Below, piece by piece: positions 18,260 to 26,408 of a stretch of DNA of 51,528 nt. Numbering within the stretch: the first letter of the stretch is position 1; every line of letters begins with the position of its first letter. The position numbers and the translations under genes are program-made. Origin of the DNA: Opitutales bacterium (GTDB lineage: Bacteria > Verrucomicrobiota > Verrucomicrobiia > Opitutales > UBA953); the NCBI GenBank assembly GCA_024697185.1, contig JAILGB010000010.1, positions 1 to 51,528 on the forward strand, in the 5' to 3' direction. The notes beneath the pieces were generated by a model that saw only the letters and a list, made by a program, of their open reading frames with translations, ran no database searches and was not told the DNA's origin.

Positions 18260-19144
18260 ATGGAAGAAATAAAACCTTATTTGATGCTCGGTTTGCCCAA
18301 GGGCAGCCTCGAAGAGCCGACATTGTCACTTTTTGCCAAGGCGGGTTATCCCGTCATCAAAAGCGCACGTTCCTATCGCCCTGCATTTGACGATCCCGCT
18401 CTCGACGGACGCTTTGTCAAAGCCAAGGAAGTTTCCCGCTACGTCGAGCATGGCTATTTTGATTGCGGACTGACCGGCTACGACTGGATCGTCGAAAACG
18501 GCTCCGATATTGTCGAAGTTTGTGACCTCATTTACTCCCGGGCATCCAACGTTCAGAGCCGCTGGGTTATCTGCGTTCCCGAAAATTCCCCGATTAAAAC
18601 CATTCAGGACCTTAACGGCAAACGCATCGCAACCGAACTCCCGGGAACAACCAAACGCTACCTCGAAGAACACGGCGTAAACGCAGACGTGGAATTTTCT
18701 TGGGGCGCAACCGAAGTCAAAGTCCCAGACCTCGCCGACGCCATCGTCGATTTGACCGAGACGGGAACTTCCATCAAAGCCAACAAGCTGCGCATCATCG
18801 AAACTATCTTGAAAACCAATACAAAGTTTATCGCCAACAAAGCCGCATGGGCTAATCCCCAAAAACGCGCCAAGATCGAGTCCATCGCCATGATGCTCCA
18901 ATCCGCGCTCACGGCAAAACACCTCGTCGGCCTTAAATTCAACCTCCCCAAATCCCGATTGGACGAAGTCGTCGTCGAGCTCCCCGCACTGCGCAACCCG
19001 ACAATCTCCCAACTCTCAAGCCCGGAATGGATCGCCGTCGAAACAATCATCGATTCCAAATTGACACGTGATATCATCCCTGTCCTCAAAGCGCACGCCG
19101 CCGAAGGCATCATCGAATATCCGCTTAATAAAGTCGTTTATTAA
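18260..19144 (+). CDS. hisG: ATP phosphoribosyltransferase, long form
   Basis: This 294-residue enzyme catalyses the first step of histidine synthesis, joining ATP and PRPP. LMLGLPKGSLEEPTL at the start, the FDCGLTGYDWI segment and the PRPP-binding loop DLTETGTSIKANKL identify it. The length and the C-terminal extension (about 215-294) fit the long HisG form with the ACT-like regulatory domain that binds histidine. No other his gene is adjacent. It stands alone between two terminators. Confidence 0.93.
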   Translation: MEEIKPYLMLGLPKGSLEEPTLSLFAKAGYPVIKSARSYRPAFDDPALDGRFVKAKEVSRYVEHGYFDCGLTGYDWIVENGSDIVEVCDLIYSRASNVQSRWVICVPENSPIKTIQDLNGKRIATELPGTTKRYLEEHGVNADVEFSWGATEVKVPDLADAIVDLTETGTSIKANKLRIIETILKTNTKFIANKAAWANPQKRAKIESIAMMLQSALTAKHLVGLKFNLPKSRLDEVVVELPALRNPTISQLSSPEWIAVETIIDSKLTRDIIPVLKAHAAEGIIEYPLNKVVY

Positions 19145-19165
19145 TAGTTTCCAATAAAAAAAGGT

Positions 19166-19204
19166 GTTCCCGCGGGATTTTTTCTGCGGGAACGTTTTTT
19201 TTTT
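19166..19204 (+). terminator. Terminator after hisG made of an inverted pair of the iterated word
   Basis: GTTCCCGC (19166-19173) pairs with GCGGGAAC (19186-19193) around a 12-base loop, then a run of about ten T. The same element recurs before the second FGE-like gene. Confidence 0.8.
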
Positions 19205-19277
19205 AATAAAAATATTGCGTTTTTTTTTTGTGTGTTAGATTGTAGAGACAAGAAATACCTCTATTGGATTTATTTTT

Positions 19278-20486
19278 ATGAATATGAAATCGTTTATTGA
19301 ACTTGTTAAAATCCCCAACAAAAATTATTCGATTGGCAAATATCCCGTGACCCAGGCGGAATATAAGGCGATTATGGGCGAAAATCCCTCACATTTTAGA
19401 GGCGGAGATCGCCCGGTTGAAAACGTTTCGTGGCATGATGTATGCGATTTTTGTAAAAAGTTGACGGCGCGGGAACGCGCCCTCGGCAGATTGCCGAAGG
19501 GCTTTAAATATCGTCTGCCGACTTCGGAGGAGTGGGAAGTCGCCTGTCGTGCGGGAACGACAACGTGGTTTGGTTCCGGAGATACGGAGGAGGATTTGGC
19601 TCGTGTCGCGTGGTATTATAAAAATTCCGAAGATGAAACCCATCCTGTTGGGCAAAAGGCACCTAATGCTTGGGGTATTTATGATATGCACGGCAATGTT
19701 TGGGAGTGGTGTATGGATTATCGGGACTCGGGCCGTGTTTGTCGCGGTGGCAGTTGTGATTCAGATAATCGAGACGCGGATTACTGCGAGTCGTCGCACG
19801 TCAATGTCCCCAGCGGCAACCCGAACTACCGCGACCGCTATCGTGGCTTCCGCGTGGTTCTTGCTCCCGTAGGCCAATTTGAAGGTTGTGGTCAAGACCC
19901 GTTTGAAATAGTTGCAATCCCCGGCAGAAATTTTAGCATTGGCAAATATGAGGTGACACAAAAGCAATATGAGGCGATTATGGGCAAAAATCCCTCCCGT
20001 TTTAGAGGCGAAGATCGCCCGGTTGAATGCGTTTCGTGGCATGAAGCATGCGATTTTTGCCAAAGGTTGACGGTGCGGGAACGCGCCGCCGGCAGATTGC
20101 CGGAGAGCCTTGAATATCGTCTGCCGACTTCGGAGGAGTGGGAAGTCGCCTGTCGTGCGGGAACGACAACTCGTTTTTGTTCCGGTGATACGGAGGCGGA
20201 TTTGGCTCGTGTCGCGTGGTATGATGAAAATTCTGAAGATGAAACCCATCCTGTTGGGCAAAAGGCACCTAATGCTTGGGGTATTTATGATATGCACGGC
20301 AATGTTTGGGAGTGGTGTATGGATTATCGGAATTATTGGGATTGGGGCTCGAACCGTATCGTTCGCGGTGGCAGTTGGTACAACAGCGCAAATTTCTGCA
20401 AGTCGTCGTGCGACAACATCGCCGACCCGGTCACTGGCAGTATCGGCATTGGCTTTCGCGTGGTTCTTGCTCCCGTAGGCCAATAA
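19278..20486 (+). CDS. Two-domain FGE-sulfatase (SUMF1/C-type-lectin-like) protein with variable C-termini
   Basis: This 402-residue protein has two tandem formylglycine-generating-enzyme-like domains (about 3-199 and 209-402). Each contains YRLPTSEEWEVACRAGTTT, VGQKAPNAWGIYDMHGNVWE and a final GFRVVLAP. Catalytic FGE enzymes carry a specific cysteine pair near the end; here the region differs between copies, so oxidase activity is doubtful. The segment between CMDYR and GFRVV (about 19,728-19,846 and 20,322-20,453) differs strongly while flanking DNA is almost identical, and its variable codons mostly end in C or T. This is the look of a diversity-generating retroelement target, inferred. 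No signal peptide is visible. Confidence 0.8.
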   Translation: MNMKSFIELVKIPNKNYSIGKYPVTQAEYKAIMGENPSHFRGGDRPVENVSWHDVCDFCKKLTARERALGRLPKGFKYRLPTSEEWEVACRAGTTTWFGSGDTEEDLARVAWYYKNSEDETHPVGQKAPNAWGIYDMHGNVWEWCMDYRDSGRVCRGGSCDSDNRDADYCESSHVNVPSGNPNYRDRYRGFRVVLAPVGQFEGCGQDPFEIVAIPGRNFSIGKYEVTQKQYEAIMGKNPSRFRGEDRPVECVSWHEACDFCQRLTVRERAAGRLPESLEYRLPTSEEWEVACRAGTTTRFCSGDTEADLARVAWYDENSEDETHPVGQKAPNAWGIYDMHGNVWEWCMDYRNYWDWGSNRIVRGGSWYNSANFCKSSCDNIADPVTGSIGIGFRVVLAPVGQ

Positions 20487-20553
20487 TGTCCGTTTTTGGG
20501 CTTTTGTTATTCCCGCAAGATTTTTGTGCTTGTTGAGATCTTTGTGATTTCGT

Positions 20554-20589
20554 GTTCCCGCGGGATTTTTTCTGCGGGAACGTTTTTTT
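20554..20589 (+). terminator. Terminator after the first FGE-like gene
   Basis: GTTCCCGC (20554-20561) and GCGGGAAC (20574-20581) pair around a 12-base loop followed by seven T. It is almost identical to the hairpin at 19166 and belongs to the duplicated unit. Confidence 0.8.
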
Positions 20590-20661
20590 AATAAAAATAT
20601 TGCGTTTTTTTTTGGTGTGTTAGATTGTAGAGACAAGAAATACCCTATTGGATTTATTTTT

Positions 20662-21249
20662 ATGAATATGAAATCGTTTATTGAACTTGTTAAAATCCCC
20701 AACAAAAATTATTCGATTGGCAAATATCCCGTGACTCAGGCGGAATATAAGGCAATTATGGGCAAAAATCCCTCACATTTTAGAGGCGAAGATCTCCCGG
20801 TTGAAAACGTTTCGTGGTATGATGCACGCGATTTTTGCCAAAAGTTGACGGCGCGTGAACGCGCCGCCGGCAGATTGCCGGAGATCCTTGAATATCGTCT
20901 GCCGACTTCGGAGGAGTGGGAAGTCGCCTGTCGTGCGGGAACGACAACTCGTTTTTGTTCCGGTGATACGGAGGCGGATTTGGATCGTGTCGCGTGGTAT
21001 TATAAAAATTCCAAATGTAAAACCCATCCCGTTGGGCAAAAGGCACCTAATGCTTGGGGTATTTATGATATGCACGGCAATGTTTGGGAGTGGTGCATGG
21101 ATTCTCGGGGCTCGCTCCGTGTTAGTTGCGGTGGCGGTTGGAGCGGCAACGCGCTTTTCTGCGAGTTGTCATACGTCTTCGACGACGACCCGAACTTGCG
21201 CTTCTTCAATCTTGGCTTCCGCGTGGTTCTTGCTCCCGTAGGCAAATAA
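20662..21249 (+). CDS. Single-domain FGE-sulfatase (SUMF1/C-type-lectin-like) protein with variable C-terminus
   Basis: This 195-residue paralogue of the upstream gene has the same first residues (MNMKSFIELVKIPNKN). The ATG at 20662 is chosen by that match; an upstream in-frame ATG at 20617 lies in the duplicated leader. The core is nearly the same as the upstream domains. The C-terminal part (about 21,103-21,219) reads VSCGGGW...CELSYVFDDD and differs from both upstream domains before returning to GFRVVLAPVG. Its variable codons are AGC, GGC, AAC, TTC, TAC, GTC, GAC and similar. This fits a displayed or binding protein diversified at its end. Ligand and location are unknown. Confidence 0.78.
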   Translation: MNMKSFIELVKIPNKNYSIGKYPVTQAEYKAIMGKNPSHFRGEDLPVENVSWYDARDFCQKLTARERAAGRLPEILEYRLPTSEEWEVACRAGTTTRFCSGDTEADLDRVAWYYKNSKCKTHPVGQKAPNAWGIYDMHGNVWEWCMDSRGSLRVSCGGGWSGNALFCELSYVFDDDPNLRFFNLGFRVVLAPVGK

Positions 21250-21314
21250 TGCCCGTTTTTGGGCTTTTGTTATTCCCTCAAGATTTTTGTGCTTGTTGAG
21301 ATCTTTGTGATTTC

Positions 21315-21353
21315 GCGTTCCCGCGGATTTTGTTTTTTGCGGGAACGCTTTTT
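21315..21353 (+). terminator. Terminator after the second FGE-like gene
   Basis: GCGTTCCCGC (21315-21324) pairs with GCGGGAACGC (21339-21348) around a 14-base loop, then TTTTT. It is another inverted pair of the iterated word. Confidence 0.8.
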
Positions 21354-21440
21354 GTTTTTGAGCTTTTGTGCTGTTTGAAAGCCGTTGCAAAAAGGCTGTG
21401 GAGGGCATAAAATTATTGCAGATAAATAGAGATTTTTACA

Positions 21441-21977
21441 ATGAGTCAGTTGAGTAAAGAGATTGCTTACAACGGCAAGCAGGAGGGCTCTGTTGTCGTT
21501 ACGAAATTGGACGCGGCTTTAGACTGGGTCCGTTCGCATTCGGTTTGGCCGATGCCGATGGGTTTGGCGTGTTGTGCGATTGAGTTTATGTCGGCGAGTT
21601 GTTCGCGTTTTGACATTTCCCGTTTTGGGATGGAGGTGACGCGTTTTTCGCCGCGCCAGGCGGACTGCATGATTGTCTCGGGAACGGTTACTTACAAGAT
21701 GGCGCAGGCGGTGCGTCGCATCTATGACCAGATGGCGGAGCCCAAGTGGGTGGTAGCGATGGGCGCGTGTGCGGCGACGGGCGGGATGTTCCGCACGTAT
21801 TCGACTTTGCAGGGCGTTGACCGGATTTTGCCGGTGGATGTTTATATTTCGGGCTGCCCGGTTCGTCCGGAGGCGCTGTTTGACGGGTTGATGGCTTTGC
21901 AGGAGATGATTGCCCGGGAGCCGGCTCTCAAGCTGCTCAAGCGCGACCGTCCGGTAAAACCGCTGTATTTCAGTTAA
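21441..21977 (+). CDS. nuoB: NADH-quinone oxidoreductase subunit B
   Basis: This 178-residue subunit carries the terminal iron-sulfur cluster N2 of respiratory complex I. All four ligands are present: Cys44-Cys45 ([10 protein letters not shown]), Cys110 ([10 protein letters not shown]) and Cys139 ([12 protein letters not shown]). It sits on the cytoplasmic face of the inner membrane. The gene is followed by nuoC and nuoD but is not preceded by nuoA; an FGE-like gene lies upstream instead. Confidence 0.96.
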   Translation: MSQLSKEIAYNGKQEGSVVVTKLDAALDWVRSHSVWPMPMGLACCAIEFMSASCSRFDISRFGMEVTRFSPRQADCMIVSGTVTYKMAQAVRRIYDQMAEPKWVVAMGACAATGGMFRTYSTLQGVDRILPVDVYISGCPVRPEALFDGLMALQEMIAREPALKLLKRDRPVKPLYFS

Positions 21978-22006
21978 TCGCAAATCAAAAGAATGGTTTT
22001 GGCTTT

Positions 22007-22636
22007 ATGATGACAGAAAAAGATTTGGAATTGCAAAACGCTCTCTTGGCGAAATACGACTATGTCAAGGCGCGTTCGGTCCGTTCGGCGGATCATGCGT
22101 CGTTTGACGTTCCCGCGGACCGTTTGGTGGAGTTTGCGACGCAGTTGCGCGATGTTGAGGGTTTTGCGGCAGTTCAGGATTGTGAGGCGATTGACTGGGG
22201 TGTCGGCGCGGGAACGCGTTTTTCGGTGATTTGGCATATTTGCAATCATACGACGCATCTGTATATCCGTCTTTGTTGTGATGCGGCGGACAACGAGCAT
22301 CCTTCGGTCCCGTCGCTTTGCGGCGTTTGGAGCGGCTGCAACTGGATTGAGCGCGAGCAGTTCGATTTGATGGGTGTCAATTTTGTCGGGCATCCCGACA
22401 TGCGCCGCATTATGATGTGGGACGAATATCCTTATCATCCCTTGCGCAAGGATTTTCCGCTCGCCGGTGTCGATGTGCCTTATTATGACGAAGACACGGT
22501 CGCCCAGGCGTCAATCAAGGTGCAGCCCGCACCTCAAAACGGCGGTCCTTTTGTGGCGACGGCGGGAACGACAAAACGTAGTTCGGAACCCTGCGGTCTT
22601 GATCAGGAATGGACGGAAGGTCATCGAAAAAATTAA
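22007..22636 (+). CDS. nuoC: NADH-quinone oxidoreductase subunit C
   Basis: This 209-residue 30-kDa-type peripheral arm subunit of complex I has the segment WSGCNWIEREQFDLMGVNFVGHPDMRRI shortened here to its key parts EREQFDLMGV and GHPDMRRIMM. HPLRKDFPL at about 145 is the usual end of the conserved domain. It is separate from nuoD rather than fused as in E. coli. The C-terminal tail (about 170-209) is poorly conserved and contains an AGT codon triplet from the iterated word. Confidence 0.93.
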   Translation: MMTEKDLELQNALLAKYDYVKARSVRSADHASFDVPADRLVEFATQLRDVEGFAAVQDCEAIDWGVGAGTRFSVIWHICNHTTHLYIRLCCDAADNEHPSVPSLCGVWSGCNWIEREQFDLMGVNFVGHPDMRRIMMWDEYPYHPLRKDFPLAGVDVPYYDEDTVAQASIKVQPAPQNGGPFVATAGTTKRSSEPCGLDQEWTEGHRKN

Positions 22637-22658
22637 AAAATTTTAAGCATTTTACAAC

Positions 22659-23888
22659 ATGGCGACTCCTATTGAATTAGAATTTTCGGACAGTGCTTCG
22701 CGCGAGAATGAGCTTGTCCGGAGTGAAAAGCTTGACTTGTCGATGGGCCCGTCCCACCCTTCGACGCACGGTGTTTTGCGCCTGCAACTGGAGGTGGACG
22801 GCGAGATTGTGACCAAGTGCACACCCGTCATCGGCTATCTTCACCGCGGCGATGACAAGTTGGCGGAAAACATGACGTATAACCAATTTGTCCCGTTCAC
22901 GGACCGGATGGATTATCTGGCGCCGATCTGCAACAATGTCGCCTATGCTTTGGCTGTGGAAAAGTTGGCGGATTTGCAAGTCCCCGAGCGTTGTGCGGCG
23001 TTGCGTGTTTTGACCTGCGAGCTTTCGCGTGTTTCGTCACACTTGCTGGGCTTGGGCGTTTACGCGATGGACGTCGGCGCGATGACGGTGTTTTTGACGA
23101 CTTACACCGAGCGGGAACGCATTTATTCGCTTTTTGAAGAATTGACGGGTGCGCGTCTGACCAACAGTTATACGCGCATCGGCGGCGTCACGCGCGACGC
23201 TCCCGAAGGCTGGCTCAAAAAAGTAGAGATCGCCTGCGACAAGATTCTCAAGGGCGTTGACGAAATGGAGGCTTTGCTTACCCGCAACAAGATTTTTGTG
23301 GACCGCACCAAGGGTGTTGGCGTTATCACGAAGGAACTCGCTTTGCGCTACGGTTTGACCGGCGTCAATCTGCGTTGCACGGGTGTCGAGAGCGACATTC
23401 GCAAGGACCGTCCCTACAGCGGTTACGAACAATACGATTTTGACGTTCCCGTGACGACTGTCGGCGACTGTTACGATCGCTATCTTTTGAAGACGGAAGA
23501 GATCCGCCAGTCGATCCGCATCATTCGTCAGGTTTGCAAAACTTTGCCCGCGGGTCCTATTGTGGCGCAAGACGCAAAAGACATTGTGCTCCCGCCCAAA
23601 TCGCGCGTCTTGAACAATATTGAAGAATTGATCCAGAACTTTATGATCACGACGCACGGTCCCAAGATTCCCGCCGGCGAGGTTTATTTTGAGGCGGAAA
23701 ATCCCAAGGGCGCGCTCGGCTTCTTTATCCATTCCAAGGGCGAAGGCCATCCTTATCGTCTGCATGTGCGCGGTCCGTCGTTTATCTCCCTCTCGACATT
23801 GCCGGAACTGATCCCGGGAAGTTTCGTTTCGGACATTCCGGCGATCTTGGGTTCCCTCGATTTCGTGCAGGGCGAATGCGACCGCTAA
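22659..23888 (+). CDS. nuoD: NADH-quinone oxidoreductase subunit D
   Basis: This 409-residue 49-kDa subunit lines the quinone-binding cavity with NuoB. MGPSHPSTHGVLRL near residue 29, IGYLHRGDDKLAE, the LTNSYTRIGGV segment and the C-terminal SLDFVQGECDR identify it. The His-Arg region near the quinone site is intact. It is the last complex I gene here; the other subunits must be elsewhere. Confidence 0.96.
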   Translation: MATPIELEFSDSASRENELVRSEKLDLSMGPSHPSTHGVLRLQLEVDGEIVTKCTPVIGYLHRGDDKLAENMTYNQFVPFTDRMDYLAPICNNVAYALAVEKLADLQVPERCAALRVLTCELSRVSSHLLGLGVYAMDVGAMTVFLTTYTERERIYSLFEELTGARLTNSYTRIGGVTRDAPEGWLKKVEIACDKILKGVDEMEALLTRNKIFVDRTKGVGVITKELALRYGLTGVNLRCTGVESDIRKDRPYSGYEQYDFDVPVTTVGDCYDRYLLKTEEIRQSIRIIRQVCKTLPAGPIVAQDAKDIVLPPKSRVLNNIEELIQNFMITTHGPKIPAGEVYFEAENPKGALGFFIHSKGEGHPYRLHVRGPSFISLSTLPELIPGSFVSDIPAILGSLDFVQGECDR

Positions 23889-23976
23889 CGGTTTTTTGTT
23901 GCCGCGCTGATGTTTTTGGAATTTCGAGATAAGGGAATTTCACAGAATTTTTTAGATTAAAAAAACTATTTTTTCG

Positions 23977-25830
23977 ATGGAAGAAAAAGCAATCACACCC
24001 ATTCATGAACTTCGCCACAGTGCTTCGCACATTTTGGCGACAGCGCTCTTGCGTTTGTTTCCGGAGGCGCAGCTGGATGTCGGCCCCGCGACAGACGGCG
24101 GTTTTTATTACGATGTCGATCTGGAACATAAACTGACGACGGAGGACCTCGAAAAAATCGAGGCGGAGATGAAAAAAATCGCCAAGGAAAACCAGCGTTT
24201 TGAGCGCATCGAGGTCTCGCGCGAAGAGGCAAAAACTTTGATTGAGCAAACACCGTGGCTGCGTGAATTCAAGCCGGGTCGTCTCGATGACATTCCTGAA
24301 GGCGAGACGATCACTTTTTATCGTAACGGCGAATATCTCGATCTCTGCGCAGGACCGCATGTGCGCTACACTTCGCAGTGCAAGGCCGTCAAGCTGACCT
24401 CCGTCGCCGGCGCCTATCACCGCGGGAACGAAAAAAACAAGCAGCTCCAACGCGTTTATGGTGTTGTGTTCCCGTCAAAGGCGGAGCTCGACGAATACCT
24501 CAAAAACATGGAGGAGGCAAAAAAGCGCGACCATCGCAAATTGGGGCGGGAACTCAAATTGTATCACATCGACGAAGATGTCGGTCAGGGCTTGATTTTG
24601 TGGACACCCAACGGCGCAATTGTCCGCCAAGAGCTGCAGACCTTTATCTCGGAACAGCTTTTCAAGCAGGACTACAAGCAGGTTTTCACTCCCAATATCG
24701 GCAACTTGAATCTTTATCGCACTTCCGGGCATTTCCCGTATTACCGCGAGTCCCAATTTACGCCGGTCATCGACCAGGAGCAAATCCAAAAATTGGCGAC
24801 GGAAGGGAAGTCCTGCGCCGATCTCGCCAATCTTTTGACGGCGGGGCAGTTGGACGGCTTTTTGCTCAAGCCGATGAACTGCCCGCATCACATCAAGATT
24901 TTTGACTCGCAGCCGCATTCGTTCCGGGATTTGCCGGTGCGCTTGGCGGAGTTTGGCACCGTTTATCGCTGGGAGCAGTCGGGCGAACTCAACGGATTGA
25001 CGCGCGTGCGCGGTTTCACACAGGACGACGGCCATCTCTTTTGCACCGAGGATCAAATCGGGCAGGAAGTGCTCGGTTGCCTTGAACTCGTCAAAATCAT
25101 TCTCTCGACGCTCGGCATGACCAATTACACCGTCCGCGTCGGTTTGCGCGATCCCGAATCCCCCAAATACATCGGCAGTCCCGAAAACTGGGAAAAGGCG
25201 GAAAACGCCTGTCGCGCCGCGGCGGCAACGCTCGGCGTTCCCGTGACGGAGGAAAAGGGCGAGGCGGCGTTTTACGGTCCCAAGATCGACTTTGTCGTCA
25301 AGGATGTCATCGGCCGTGGCTGGCAGTTGGGCACCGTCCAAGTCGATTTCAACCTGCCGGAACGCTTCAATCTTTCTTATACCGGAGCGGACAACAAGCC
25401 GCATCGTCCGGTGATGATTCACCGTGCGCCTTTCGGCTCGATGGAACGTTTTGTCGGCATTTTGATCGAGCATTTCGGCGGCGATTTCCCGACATGGCTT
25501 GCGCCGGAACAAGTCCGCATTTTGCCGCTCAACGATTCGCTGATCCCCGCGGCGACGGAGATTCGCGAAAAACTCAAGGCGCTCCGTATTCGCGCTTCTG
25601 TTGACGGGCATAGTGACAAACTGGGCGCCAAGATCCGCCGCGCCGAGCTCGAAAAAGTGCCGCATATGCTCGTTGTCGGAGCCAAGGAAATCGAAGCGGG
25701 CGTCGTCAATGTCCGTTCCCGCGCCGACAAATCGCTCGAAGGTGTCTGCACGCTCGAACAATTTATTGAAAAACTCTTGCCGATCATCAGGGAACGCCGG
25801 CTTTCGCCCGACGCTCCGGCGGCAAAATAG
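23977..25830 (+). CDS. thrS: Threonyl-tRNA synthetase without the N-terminal TGS domain
   Basis: This 617-residue class II synthetase charges tRNA-Thr. It begins directly with the editing domain (HELRHSASHILATAL; His-x3-His, and later DLCAGPHV with the Cys and His), so the TGS domain of about 60 residues is absent, and the gap to nuoD is too short to encode it. The catalytic core has LKPMNCPHHIKIF, FGTVYRWEQSGEL and RVRGFTQDDGH; the C-terminal anticodon domain follows with QVRILPL. An insert of about 25 residues (around EQIQKLATEGKSCADLANLL) precedes the PMNCPHH motif. Confidence 0.93.
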   Translation: MEEKAITPIHELRHSASHILATALLRLFPEAQLDVGPATDGGFYYDVDLEHKLTTEDLEKIEAEMKKIAKENQRFERIEVSREEAKTLIEQTPWLREFKPGRLDDIPEGETITFYRNGEYLDLCAGPHVRYTSQCKAVKLTSVAGAYHRGNEKNKQLQRVYGVVFPSKAELDEYLKNMEEAKKRDHRKLGRELKLYHIDEDVGQGLILWTPNGAIVRQELQTFISEQLFKQDYKQVFTPNIGNLNLYRTSGHFPYYRESQFTPVIDQEQIQKLATEGKSCADLANLLTAGQLDGFLLKPMNCPHHIKIFDSQPHSFRDLPVRLAEFGTVYRWEQSGELNGLTRVRGFTQDDGHLFCTEDQIGQEVLGCLELVKIILSTLGMTNYTVRVGLRDPESPKYIGSPENWEKAENACRAAAATLGVPVTEEKGEAAFYGPKIDFVVKDVIGRGWQLGTVQVDFNLPERFNLSYTGADNKPHRPVMIHRAPFGSMERFVGILIEHFGGDFPTWLAPEQVRILPLNDSLIPAATEIREKLKALRIRASVDGHSDKLGAKIRRAELEKVPHMLVVGAKEIEAGVVNVRSRADKSLEGVCTLEQFIEKLLPIIRERRLSPDAPAAK

Positions 25831-25853
25831 CTTCGCGTTCCCGCAAATCTCCA

Positions 25854-26357
25854 ATGGCAAATCCGCTCCCTTTTCGCGTCGGTATCGGTTACGACGTTCA
25901 TCGTGTGGAAGCGGGTTTGCCGTGCGTTTTGGGCGGTGTGACGATTGTTGACGCACCTGTTGGCTGTGTTGCGCACAGTGACGGCGATGTCGTGGCGCAT
26001 GCTTTGGCGGATGCGATTTTGGGCGCGTGCGCCTTGCCGGATATCGGTCATTATTTTCCGCCCGGCGATCCCGCCTGTGCAAAAATCGATTCAATGAAAA
26101 TTGTCGCGCGCGCTGTCGCCGAGGCGCAAAAAAAGGGTTATCTCGTCGGCAATGCCGATATCGCGATCATCGCCGAACGCCCTAAGATCGGCAAATACGT
26201 TCCCGCGATGTGCGAACGCTTGGCGCTTGAACTCGGCGTTCCCGCAGATTGTGTCGGGGTCAAGGCGACGACAAATGAAAAACTGGGCGATCTCGGCGCA
26301 GGGAAGGGTATTGCCGTTTTTGCCAACGTTCTGCTCGTGGCGGGAACGGGCTGCTGA
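25854..26357 (+). CDS. ispF: 2-C-methyl-D-erythritol 2,4-cyclodiphosphate synthase
   Basis: This 167-residue enzyme of the MEP isoprenoid pathway forms the cyclic diphosphate. The metal-binding Asp and His are in GYDVHRVE near the start, with the second His in VAHSDGDVVAHALADA. DIGHYFPP and KATTNEKLG are also typical. It follows thrS by 23 bases. Two other MEP genes, ispG and ispH, are in the same window. Confidence 0.95.
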   Translation: MANPLPFRVGIGYDVHRVEAGLPCVLGGVTIVDAPVGCVAHSDGDVVAHALADAILGACALPDIGHYFPPGDPACAKIDSMKIVARAVAEAQKKGYLVGNADIAIIAERPKIGKYVPAMCERLALELGVPADCVGVKATTNEKLGDLGAGKGIAVFANVLLVAGTGC

Positions 26358-26374
26358 TTTTTTAAATGAAAAAA

Positions 26375-26403
26375 CGGCGTTCCTGATATTGGCGGGAACG
26401 CCG
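26375..26403. terminator. Bidirectional terminator between ispF and the exonuclease gene
   Basis: CGGCGTTCC (26375-26383) pairs perfectly with GGAACGCCG (26395-26403), 11-base loop. An A-run on the left gives a T-run for minus-strand transcripts, and ATTATTTTTT lies to the right for the plus strand. It contains the iterated word. Confidence 0.7.
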
Positions 26404-26408
26404 CAGAA

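Larger units (their letters stand above)
19166..21348 (+). repeat. Tandem duplication carrying the two FGE-like genes
   Basis: The segment from 19166 and the segment from 20554 start with the same terminator hairpin, continue with the same AATATTGCG...TTAGATTGTAGAGACAAG upstream region (including TTGCGT and TAGATT 15 bases apart), the same first codons, and end with the same GGGCTTTTGTTATTCCC...GAGATCTTTGTGATTTCG trailer. Differences in the non-coding parts are a few bases, so the duplication is recent. The first copy carries two domains, the second one. Confidence 0.85.

Noticed and set aside
19278-21249. Search for a reverse transcriptase or template repeat next to the FGE-like genes
   Set aside because: No frame with the Tyr/Phe-x-Asp-Asp core and no AAC-rich near copy of the variable segments was seen, so a complete cis-acting retroelement is not claimed.
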